Assembly: GCA_020056155.1 (NCBI GenBank)
Contig: JAGVII010000136.1
Location: 1 to 8,506 of the forward strand
DNA: 8,506 nt
Source of the DNA: Afipia sp.
GTDB taxonomy: Bacteria; Pseudomonadota; Alphaproteobacteria; Rhizobiales; Xanthobacteraceae
Direction of reading: 5' to 3'
Made by a program: the position numbers and the translations under genes. Below the pieces are notes generated by a model that worked only from the letters and a program-made list of their open reading frames with translations, was not told the origin of the DNA and ran no database searches. How positions within the stretch are numbered: the stretch's first letter is position 1; each line of letters begins with the position of its first letter. Below are positions 1 to 5,283 of the stretch, one piece after another.

Positions 1-862
1 GTTTGGCGCCGGGCAGCGAATCGTCGTCCGGTGCTGCGTCCTGGTGGGTGAGGCCGACGCGCCCGCTGTAGACCATCCGGTCGCCGAAATGCCTGTGCAA
101 TCGGGTGCGCAATTCGGGATTGCCGGCCATGTCGACGAAGGCGACGGGCTGGTCCGGCATCGATTCGATTTTGTCGTAGGTCACGGCCTCGTCGTAGCAG
201 CCAAGCGATGTGACGAAATCCACGTTGCCTGCGGCGGTGAGGCCGATCACGCGCACGGGCTTGCGGTGGGTATGCAGCAGCCACGCCAGCCCGAACGCCG
301 TCTTGCTCGATGCGCTGGAGAGGATGACGCTCGCCGCGCCGAAGAAATCCTTGTCGGCGAGGAAGTCGTCCACCAGAAACGACAGCATGAACAGCGGCCG
401 AAGCAGCGCCTGATAGTCGCCATTGCGGCCTTCGAATGCCGGGTCGCCGGTGACGCGGGAATACGCATTGTAGACCGGCGAAACGCTTTGCCGGTGCGCG
501 GCGGCGTCGCGGAAGCCGGTCTTCTTAACGTCGGTCGCCTCGATCACGAGATGCGTCGCCATCGGCAGGTAACCGAACAGCACCTCGCCGGCGGCAATAT
601 CCGGATGACGGGATTCAATCACCCGCCCGAAACCCCATACCGGAATGTTGCCGAAGCCCTCGGGTGTGGGAAACAGATGCCAGTACTTCAACTGGTCGCC
701 CATCATCGCGTAGGTGATATTGTTCGCGGTGAATGCGAAGCGATCGACCCTCACCAGCAGCCCGTTCTCGGGCAATTGCATCACACCTGGCAGCGGCGTC
801 TCGATCACCCTGCATTTCGCAAGATCGTTGCGCTCCACGATGAACTGAGTGGACGATGTCAT
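1..862 (-). CDS. DUF2855 family protein (3' end cut by the window)
   Basis: The first 287 residues are visible and the C-terminus lies beyond the left edge. The ATG at 862 overlaps the stop of the upstream glycosylase gene as ATGA, which fixes the start and suggests translational coupling. The sequence fits the DUF2855 family: an N-terminal part with FTANNITYAMMG (44-55) and IPVWGFGRV (73-81), then a hydrophobic stretch with VILSSASSKTAFGLAWLL (179-196), VRVIGLTAAGN (203-213) and VAFVDMAGN (240-248). The alternating beta/alpha pattern resembles the nucleotide-binding half of medium-chain reductases, but I see no canonical GxGxxG, so dinucleotide binding is only inferred. The substrate is unknown. 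No signal peptide or membrane segment is seen, so it should be cytosolic. Pairing with a DNA glycosylase does not by itself imply a role in repair. Family assignment is from memory and fairly secure; function is not. Confidence 0.85.
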   Translation of the reverse strand, partial: MTSSTQFIVERNDLAKCRVIETPLPGVMQLPENGLLVRVDRFAFTANNITYAMMGDQLKYWHLFPTPEGFGNIPVWGFGRVIESRHPDIAAGEVLFGYLPMATHLVIEATDVKKTGFRDAAAHRQSVSPVYNAYSRVTGDPAFEGRNGDYQALLRPLFMLSFLVDDFLADKDFFGAASVILSSASSKTAFGLAWLLHTHRKPVRVIGLTAAGNVDFVTSLGCYDEAVTYDKIESMPDQPVAFVDMAGNPELRTRLHRHFGDRMVYSGRVGLTHQDAAPDDDSLPGAK

Positions 863-1695
863 TTCCGCACTCCCGTTTTCTTCGCCGCTCTCTTTGCAGC
901 TTTCTTTGGTAGCGCATTCTTCGTCGTCTTCGCTGACGTTTTTGCGACGCGGGGTTTGTTTGAAACTGATTTGGTGTTTGAAACGGATTTCGCTTTTCCC
1001 GGTGCTTTCTTTGCCTGTGTCTTTGGCGCAGTTGCAGTTGCAGTTGCAGTTCCTGCGATCACGCCTTCGCGTTTTTTGATCGCGTGATAATACGACCACC
1101 ACAGATGCGCCGCCGCTCCGCGCAGCGGACGCCATGGCTCCGCCAGCGGCTGCATCTCTTTCACCGTCGGACGCGACTTCAATCCAAGACCGATCCGCAT
1201 CGCTTCCTGGATCGCGAGATCGCCGGCGGGCCATGCGTCGCCGTGACCCAGGCAAAACAGCAGGTAGATGTCGGCGGTCCATGGGCCGATACCGTGCAGC
1301 TTGGTCAGCGTCGCATGGGCGGCGTCGGCGTCTTCTTCCGCGAGCACTTCAAGATTAAGCCGCTCCGCGCTCAGTTCGCGCGCGATGAACTTGAGCGATT
1401 TGATCTTCGCCGCCGACAGGCCCAGGCGCCCGAGCCGGTCGGCGCGCGCATTCTTCAACGCGTCGTGATGAAACGGATCGAAGGTGGCGCTGACGCGGCC
1501 CCAAATCGCGGCCGCGGCCTTGGTCGATAGCTGCTGGCCGCAGACGATGGCCGCAAGACCCGCGAAACCTGGCTCGCGCCGGCGCAGCGACGGCATCCCG
1601 GCGACGTCGACGACGGGACCGAGCCGGGGATCGAGACGAACCAGCGCGTGAACAGCGTCTTCGAGGTCCGCTTGCGTGTTGAGATGAACTGTCAT
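859..1695 (-). CDS. alkA: DNA-3-methyladenine glycosylase II (AlkA/HhH-GPD type) with H1-like basic tail
   Basis: Base-excision repair enzyme expected to remove alkylated purines such as 3-methyladenine from DNA. With the ATG at 1695 it has 278 residues. The catalytic core (about 1-207) has the GQQLSTKAA helix (53-61), a helix-hairpin-helix LHGIGPWTADIYLL (133-146) and the GDLAIQEA segment (158-165), in which D159 is the expected catalytic aspartate. Residues 207-278 form a low-complexity tail rich in Lys, Ala and Thr, ending in repeated KKAAKRAAKK-like units, much like histone H1 C-termini. It also has a TA dipeptide run and two KSVSN copies. This tail is absent from the compact HhH-GPD core and probably gives non-specific DNA affinity. 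An in-frame ATG at 1725 would add ten residues (MIGFGIRTIS); neither start has a clear Shine-Dalgarno, and 1695 was preferred because homologues, as I recall them, begin MTVHL. Further extension upstream would run through the divergent gluQRS. The stop overlaps the start of the DUF2855 gene. Confidence 0.9.
   Translation of the reverse strand: MTVHLNTQADLEDAVHALVRLDPRLGPVVDVAGMPSLRRREPGFAGLAAIVCGQQLSTKAAAAIWGRVSATFDPFHHDALKNARADRLGRLGLSAAKIKSLKFIARELSAERLNLEVLAEEDADAAHATLTKLHGIGPWTADIYLLFCLGHGDAWPAGDLAIQEAMRIGLGLKSRPTVKEMQPLAEPWRPLRGAAAHLWWSYYHAIKKREGVIAGTATATATAPKTQAKKAPGKAKSVSNTKSVSNKPRVAKTSAKTTKNALPKKAAKRAAKKTGVRK
958..990. repeat. Two 15-bp direct repeats with 18-bp period (KSVSN)
   Basis: GTTTGAAACTGATTT at 958-972 and GTTTGAAACGGATTT at 976-990 differ by one base. 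On the minus strand both encode KSVSN in the linker of the glycosylase tail. This looks like a recent in-frame 18-bp duplication, consistent with loose constraint on the tail. Confidence 0.8.
1028..1051. repeat. Hexanucleotide tandem repeat (GCAGTT)x4
   Basis: Four perfect copies of GCAGTT lie inside the tail of the glycosylase gene. On the coding (minus) strand they read AACTGC and encode alternating Thr-Ala. A six-base unit keeps the frame, so slippage would change the length of the basic tail and not truncate the protein. Confidence 0.9.
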
Positions 1696-1749
1696 TGATA
1701 TGGTACGAATGCCAAAACCGATCATGAGAATGAAGGGAATTGGACACGA
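1696..1749. promoter_or_regulatory. Divergent intergenic region alkA / gluQRS
   Basis: Only 54 nt separate the glycosylase ATG (1695) and the gluQRS GTG (1750), so both promoters must lie here or inside the opposing genes. The one clear element is a Shine-Dalgarno-like GAAGGGA at 1732-1738, 11 nt before the GTG. I cannot point to a convincing -35/-10 pair for either direction. Confidence 0.5.
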
Positions 1750-2634
1750 GTGCAATTGCCGCCACCCGTTTTCCGTTTCGCACCGAGCCCGAATGGATTT
1801 CTCCATCTCGGACACGCGCGCTCGGCGCTGCTGAATTTCGATCTTGCCCGGCAGAGCGGCGGACGGTTGTTGCTGCGCATCGAGGATATCGACGCCACCC
1901 GCTGCCGGCCCGAATACGAACAGGCCATCTACGACGATCTCGCGTGGCTTGGGATCGCGTGGGAAGAACCGGTGCGGCGGCAGTCGGAACACCTCGCGCT
2001 TTATCGCGAGGCTGCTGACCGCTTGATGCGCGATGGCCTGCTGTATCCGGCATTCGAGAGTCGTGCGGAGATCGCCCGGCTGGTCGATGCGAAGGACCGG
2101 ACCGGACCGTGGCCGCGCGATCCCGATGGCGCCCCGGTCTATCCCGGCACCGGCAGGCGCCTGTCCGTTGCCGAGCGTGACCGGAAAACGGTTTCGGGCG
2201 CGCCCTATGCCCTGCGGCTTGACATGACCGAGGCAGCGGCGCGCGCGGGCATTCTGTCATGGACGGAGCAGGGCGCGGGCCCCGATGGCGAAACCGGCAC
2301 TGTTCCGGCACGGCCTGAACAGTGGGGCGATGTCATCCTCGCCCGGAAGGACACACCGACGAGCTATCATCTCTCGGTGGTTATCGACGACGCCTTGCAG
2401 GGCGTGACTCACATCGTACGGGGCCAGGACCTGTTCTGGGCGACCGGTGTGCATCGCCTGCTGCAGGAATTGCTCGGGCTGCCGCAGCCGATATACCGCC
2501 ATCACGCCCTCGTGCTGGACGAAGCCGGGCAGAAGCTGTCGAAATCGACGCGGTCCACGGCGCTGCGGGATTTGCGGGCCGGCGGGACGACGCCGGCCGG
2601 GGTGCGGCGTCTTGTTGGTATTAACCAGCCTTAA
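1750..2634 (+). CDS. gluQRS: Glutamyl-Q tRNA(Asp) synthetase
   Basis: Paralogue of glutamyl-tRNA synthetase that activates glutamate and transfers it to the queuosine base at position 34 of tRNA-Asp. The GTG start at 1750 is chosen because GAAGGGA precedes it and the protein then opens with the class I motif FRFAPSPNGFLHLGH (8-22, HIGH equivalent HLGH at 19-22). Other family features are RIEDIDATR (43-51), TSYHLSVVIDD (204-214), RGQDL (224-228) and KLSKS (262-266, KMSKS equivalent). At 294 residues it ends shortly after KLSKS and lacks the anticodon-binding domain, which separates GluQRS from true GluRS. The Cys-x-Cys...Tyr...Cys zinc site of the E. coli enzyme is missing: around residues 100-120 there is PAFESRAEI and no cysteine, and the only cysteine in the protein is C52. 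The gene is divergent from alkA and 65 nt upstream of the hybrid kinase gene on the same strand, so co-transcription is possible. Confidence 0.93.
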   Translation: MQLPPPVFRFAPSPNGFLHLGHARSALLNFDLARQSGGRLLLRIEDIDATRCRPEYEQAIYDDLAWLGIAWEEPVRRQSEHLALYREAADRLMRDGLLYPAFESRAEIARLVDAKDRTGPWPRDPDGAPVYPGTGRRLSVAERDRKTVSGAPYALRLDMTEAAARAGILSWTEQGAGPDGETGTVPARPEQWGDVILARKDTPTSYHLSVVIDDALQGVTHIVRGQDLFWATGVHRLLQELLGLPQPIYRHHALVLDEAGQKLSKSTRSTALRDLRAGGTTPAGVRRLVGINQP

Positions 2635-2699
2635 ACCCGCGGTGGCGTGACTCTGCAGCCCCGGGCGTGTCATGTTGGACGCCAGATGGGTGGGGAATC
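2635..2699 (+). promoter_or_regulatory. Short gap before the hybrid kinase with weak RBS
   Basis: These 65 nt separate gluQRS from the kinase gene. GGTGGGGA lies a few bases before the ATG at 2700 and can serve as a purine-rich ribosome binding site. No terminator-like hairpin with a T run is seen, so read-through from gluQRS is plausible. Confidence 0.4.
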
Positions 2700-2894
2700 A
2701 TGGCGGCGAAGTCGCGCGTCAAGCGCAGCCTGAAGACGCGCGTCAAGCCTGGCGCGAAAACGCCTGCGCGAAAGACGCGCGCGGCGAAAAAGGCGCGTGC
2801 GAAAAAAACGCCTGCGAAAAAGGCTGCATCGAGAAAGACCAGCGTGAAAAAGGCCGCCGCCAAGCCCTCCGCGAAGCGGCGAGCCAAACGGCCG
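2700..2894 (+). other. Lys/Ala-rich H1-like N-terminal tail of the hybrid kinase
   Basis: This part encodes residues 1-65 with about half Lys plus Arg, much Ala and no acidic or aromatic residues until DPESR (66-70). Units such as KKTPAKKA and KKAAAKPSAK resemble histone H1/AlgP repeats. It is in frame with, and immediately before, the HisKA helix. DNA or polyanion binding is inferred from composition only. Confidence 0.8.
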
Positions 2895-4013
2895 GATCCG
2901 GAATCGCGCATCGTCGAGGCCGCGCTGGCCGCGTTCGCCCACGAAGTCCGGACGCCGCTGACCGGCATTCTGGCGATCAGTTCGCTGCTGGCGACCTCCG
3001 AACTCGGCGAGCGGGAGCGGCGCTGGGTGGAAACGATCAAGGTCGGCGCGGAACATCTGGCGGCGCTGGCGACGCTGTTTGTCGATGCCGCGCGCCACGA
3101 CACCGCCGGGCTCGCCGTGCGCCAGGATTTCTTCGATCTCCAGGCGCTGTCACGCGCGATCGGAGATTCGCTGGCCGGCCGTGCTGCCGCGAAGGGTCTG
3201 CAATCGCAGGTTGGAATCGCCGAGACATTGCCGGCCTTCGTGATTGGCGATCCGGTGCGTCTGCGCGCGGCACTCGAGAACCTGATCGACAACGCGGTCA
3301 AGTTCACGCCGCAGGGCACGGTGGCCCTCGATGTCTCGGTCAACGCTGCCTCCGGCGACAAGCTCAGCATCGCGTTTGCGGTCTCCGACAGCGGCATTGG
3401 CCTCTCGCTTGCCGAGATCAGGCGCTTGTTCAAGCCGTTCTCGCAGGCCAATGTCAGCATCGCTTCCCGCTTCGGCGGCGCGGGCCTCGGGTTGTCGTCG
3501 GTCAAGCAGCTTGCCCGCGCGATGGGGGGCGACATCACCGCGACCCAGCGCAGCGGCGGCGGCATGACGTTCGTGCTGACGGTTACGGTGAAGCGGGCGA
3601 AGGCGCTGACGGCTGCGCCGGGATCGGACATGCCGCCGCGTCCGTCGCAAGGCCTCCGCATTCTCAGCATCGAGGACAATCCATTCGGCCGGGTCGTGCT
3701 CAACGCCATTCTGACGGAACTTGGCCATCACGCCGAATTCATCGGACGCGGCGAGGCGGCGCCGGAGCGGATTGCGCAAGGTGATTTTGACGCGGTGCTG
3801 ATGGATATGGTGCTTCCGGGCATCGACGGTATCGAGACGATCCGCCGCGTCCGCGCGCTCGAAGGGAGCCGCGGGCGCATCGTTATCATCGGCGTATCCG
3901 GCCGCGCGGAAGATGAGGCAGCCTCGCGCGCCGCGGGCGCCGATGCGTTTCTGACCAAGCCGGTCAGTCCGCGCGCGCTGGCGATGGCGCTTCTTCAGGC
4001 GAGGCGGCGCTAG
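2700..4013 (+). CDS. Soluble hybrid histidine kinase / receiver protein with H1-like N-terminal tail
   Basis: A two-component phosphorelay protein of 437 residues from the ATG at 2700. An upstream in-frame ATG at 2667 would add MSCWTPDGWGI, which lacks the tail's composition and a good RBS. Residues 1-65 are a Lys/Arg/Ala-rich disordered segment (KKARAKKTPAKKAASRK and similar). The HisKA domain follows, with phosphoacceptor H81 in HEVRTPL, then the HATPase_c domain with N-box ENLIDNAVKF (193-202), DSGIG (230-234) and GGAGLGLS (259-266). A short linker leads to a receiver domain (318-435) with acidic E325/D326, phosphoacceptor D369 in LMDMVLP, S400 and K420 in TKP. All catalytic residues look intact. 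No transmembrane helix, PAS, GAF or other sensor domain is present, so the protein is cytosolic and its input is unknown; the basic tail might tether it to DNA. No response regulator or HPt gene is adjacent, so its output partner is elsewhere. Confidence 0.92.
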   Translation: MAAKSRVKRSLKTRVKPGAKTPARKTRAAKKARAKKTPAKKAASRKTSVKKAAAKPSAKRRAKRPDPESRIVEAALAAFAHEVRTPLTGILAISSLLATSELGERERRWVETIKVGAEHLAALATLFVDAARHDTAGLAVRQDFFDLQALSRAIGDSLAGRAAAKGLQSQVGIAETLPAFVIGDPVRLRAALENLIDNAVKFTPQGTVALDVSVNAASGDKLSIAFAVSDSGIGLSLAEIRRLFKPFSQANVSIASRFGGAGLGLSSVKQLARAMGGDITATQRSGGGMTFVLTVTVKRAKALTAAPGSDMPPRPSQGLRILSIEDNPFGRVVLNAILTELGHHAEFIGRGEAAPERIAQGDFDAVLMDMVLPGIDGIETIRRVRALEGSRGRIVIIGVSGRAEDEAASRAAGADAFLTKPVSPRALAMALLQARRR

Positions 4014-4060
4014 CGCGTACTCCGCAAAAGTGGAAACCGGTTTTGCGGCCAGAGTACGCG
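4014..4060. terminator. Large palindrome between convergent genes, likely bidirectional terminator or dispersed repeat
   Basis: The outer arms CGCGTACTC (4014-4022) and GAGTACGCG (4052-4060) pair perfectly over 9 bp. The inner arms CGCAAAA (4023-4029) and TTTTGCG (4041-4047) pair over 7 bp, with a 4-nt bulge GCCA on the right side. The loop includes the AAACCGGTTT palindrome (4034-4043). It fills the gap between the convergent kinase and yihY genes. No long T run follows on either side, only ATTTATTTT to the right. The core AAAGTGGAAACCGGTTTT resembles palindromic intergenic repeats that I recall being scattered through Rhizobiales genomes; that needs a genome search. Confidence 0.75.
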
Positions 4061-4064
4061 CAAT

Positions 4065-4910
4065 TTATTTTGAAGCCTTCTGCCATTTGACGATCGACGC
4101 ATTGAGTTCGCCGCCGTAGATGAAAATCGCGGCGATGAAATACAGAAACACCAGCGCGATCATCACCGACGCCAGGCCGGCGTAGGTCGTGACGTAATTG
4201 CTGGCGAAGCGCTCAAGATACTTTCCGAACATCACGCCGGACACCAGCGACGCGAGCATCGTGACCACGATGCCCGGCATGATCTGGCGCAGCTTGCGGG
4301 TGCCTGCGGGCAGCCATTTGTGCAAAATGGTCAGCGCCACGATGAGAGCCAGGATCGTGAGGCCATAGCGCAGGAGGTTGAAAAGATTTTCGTTGGGTTC
4401 GACCCGTAGCGGGATATAGCGCCGGGCTGTCGCCAGAATGAGCGGCCCGAGCACGATCAGGAAGGCCATGGCCAGCGACATCACCGCGGCGACCATGGTG
4501 TAGCCGATGGATTCCAGGCGCAGCCAGTACCAACTGCGCTGTTCGACCACGCTATAGGCGCGGTTGAGGCCGACGCGCAGGCTCTCAACGCCGTTCGATG
4601 CGAAGTAGATCGAGAGTACGAGACCGATGGTCAGCGTTCCGCCATGCGATTGCGTCAGCACGTTGTGAATCTCGCCGGACAGCGCGTCGGCGACCTGCGA
4701 GGGCCAGGCGTCCAGCATCATCTCGGCGGCCCGGTCGGCAAGATCCTTGGAGCCGAAGACGCCTGCAAGGGCAGTAATGACGATCAGGAAGGGAAACAGC
4801 GCCATCAGCGCCGACAGGGCAATGTGACTGGCGATCGCCCAGCCGTCATCGGCCAGGAACGTGTAAAATGCATCAAGCGCGATGTCGAAAGCGTCTCGGA
4901 ACAGCCTCAC
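4065..4910 (-). CDS. YihY/BrkB-family inner-membrane protein
   Basis: A 281-residue integral membrane protein of the YihY/virulence factor BrkB family (formerly misnamed RNase BN), whose biochemical role is not settled. Six hydrophobic segments are visible at about 27-52, 92-106, 136-160, 181-198, 209-229 and 243-268. Family landmarks are the HIALSALMALFPFLI helix (29-43), FASNGVESLRVGLNRAY (103-119) and the C-terminal YGGELNA (265-271). The start is GTG at 4910, preceded by AGGG (4917-4920) at a spacing of 6 nt. The next in-frame ATG is far inside the first conserved part, so GTG is favoured. A six-codon ATG reading frame (4927 to 4907) ends across the GTG as GTGA. The gene converges on the hybrid kinase gene and diverges from the HIG1 gene, so it is probably monocistronic. 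The basic C-terminus is short (VKWQKASK), without the long cytosolic tail some members carry. Confidence 0.9.
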   Translation of the reverse strand: MRLFRDAFDIALDAFYTFLADDGWAIASHIALSALMALFPFLIVITALAGVFGSKDLADRAAEMMLDAWPSQVADALSGEIHNVLTQSHGGTLTIGLVLSIYFASNGVESLRVGLNRAYSVVEQRSWYWLRLESIGYTMVAAVMSLAMAFLIVLGPLILATARRYIPLRVEPNENLFNLLRYGLTILALIVALTILHKWLPAGTRKLRQIMPGIVVTMLASLVSGVMFGKYLERFASNYVTTYAGLASVMIALVFLYFIAAIFIYGGELNASIVKWQKASK

Positions 4911-5049
4911 GTTTCACCCTGATCCATTGCATCCATAATTTACCGCGCCGGGCATCTAAAGTCATGTACGGTTGAGAAGCCAAAAGGTTCTCTCCCACAT
5001 TTTCCGGAGGGCGATGGCGCGAGGCCGTCGGCGGTGTTATCTACCCCCC
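4911..5049. promoter_or_regulatory. Divergent intergenic region yihY / HIG1 gene
   Basis: This region of 139 nt must hold promoters for both divergent genes. I see a -10-like CATAAT at 4934-4939 on the plus strand without a good -35. A strong Shine-Dalgarno-like GGAGGG at 5006-5011 lies just before an ATG at 5014 that is in frame with the HIG1 gene. No clear operator or riboswitch fold is recognised. Confidence 0.35.
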
Positions 5050-5247
5050 ATGACATCGCTCCTCTCAAGCATAGCTCTTCCCCTCGCATTGGCCGCGGTC
5101 ACCGTCGTGCTGATGCTCGGTCTGTTCAACATGATGCGCGGCGGCTCGCCCAACACCTCGCAGAGGCTGATGCGGTTGCGCGTGTTGCTCCAGTTCATCG
5201 CCATCGTGATTGCGATGCTCGCCGTCTGGGCGCTTGGTAAGGGCTGA
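5050..5247 (+). CDS. HIG1-domain twin-transmembrane small protein
   Basis: A 65-residue protein with two membrane helices at about 7-28 and 47-63, joined by a polar basic loop. The loop holds Q38-RLM-R42-L-R44-VLL-Q48, an exact match to the Q-x3-R-x-R-x3-Q signature of HIG1-domain proteins. The preceding MMRGGSPNTS is also typical of the alphaproteobacterial members. Mitochondrial relatives (Rcf1, HIGD1A) associate with cytochrome c oxidase and respiratory supercomplexes; a similar role in the inner membrane here is inference. The start at 5050 follows the family's usual N-terminus but has no Shine-Dalgarno (CTACCCCCC precedes it). An in-frame ATG at 5014, preceded by GGAGGG, would add a basic 12-residue MARGRRRCYLPP. 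The gene lies 36 nt before the adenosyltransferase gene on the same strand, so the two may be co-transcribed. Confidence 0.85.
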   Translation: MTSLLSSIALPLALAAVTVVLMLGLFNMMRGGSPNTSQRLMRLRVLLQFIAIVIAMLAVWALGKG

Positions 5248-5283
5248 TCGGACTGGATTAACCGCCAACACGGGATCGACGCG

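Larger units (their letters stand above)
868..1072 (-). other. Lys/Ala-rich H1-like tail region of the glycosylase
   Basis: This stretch encodes roughly the last 70 residues of the AlkA-type protein. On the plus strand it shows long T-rich runs broken by GC, the mark of AAA/AAG lysine codons on the minus strand. The encoded tail has about 20 lysines, several arginines, many Ala/Thr/Ser and hardly any acidic or aromatic residues, so it should be disordered and strongly positive. Non-specific DNA or RNA binding is inferred from composition, by analogy with H1-like bacterial proteins such as AlgP. Confidence 0.8.

Noticed and set aside
44..1087. Plus-strand open frame of 347 codons
   Set aside because: It lies antisense to the DUF2855 and glycosylase genes, which have clear family motifs. 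Its product is low-complexity and matches no family I know; it is a GC-rich antisense shadow.
1696..1992. N-terminal extension of the glycosylase to 1992
   Set aside because: The extra 99 residues would overlap gluQRS head-on and contain no glycosylase-like sequence.
1355..2311. Minus-strand open frame of 318 codons
   Set aside because: It is a shifted or antisense frame of alkA and gluQRS, rich in Arg/Pro/Ala, with no recognisable domain.
2621..3709. Minus-strand open frame of 362 codons under the kinase gene
   Set aside because: It is antisense to intact HisKA, HATPase and receiver motifs. The repeats near its C-terminus (AAFFAGVFFARAFF) are the complement of the lysine-rich tail.
2672..3784. 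Plus-strand +1-frame open frame of 370 codons
   Set aside because: It overlaps the kinase gene in another frame, with shadow composition (Arg/Gly/Ala) and no domain.
5248..5283. Cobalamin riboswitch before the adenosyltransferase
   Set aside because: The gap has only 36 nt, and no B12-box-like sequence or large fold is seen there or in the 139-nt region before the HIG1 gene.
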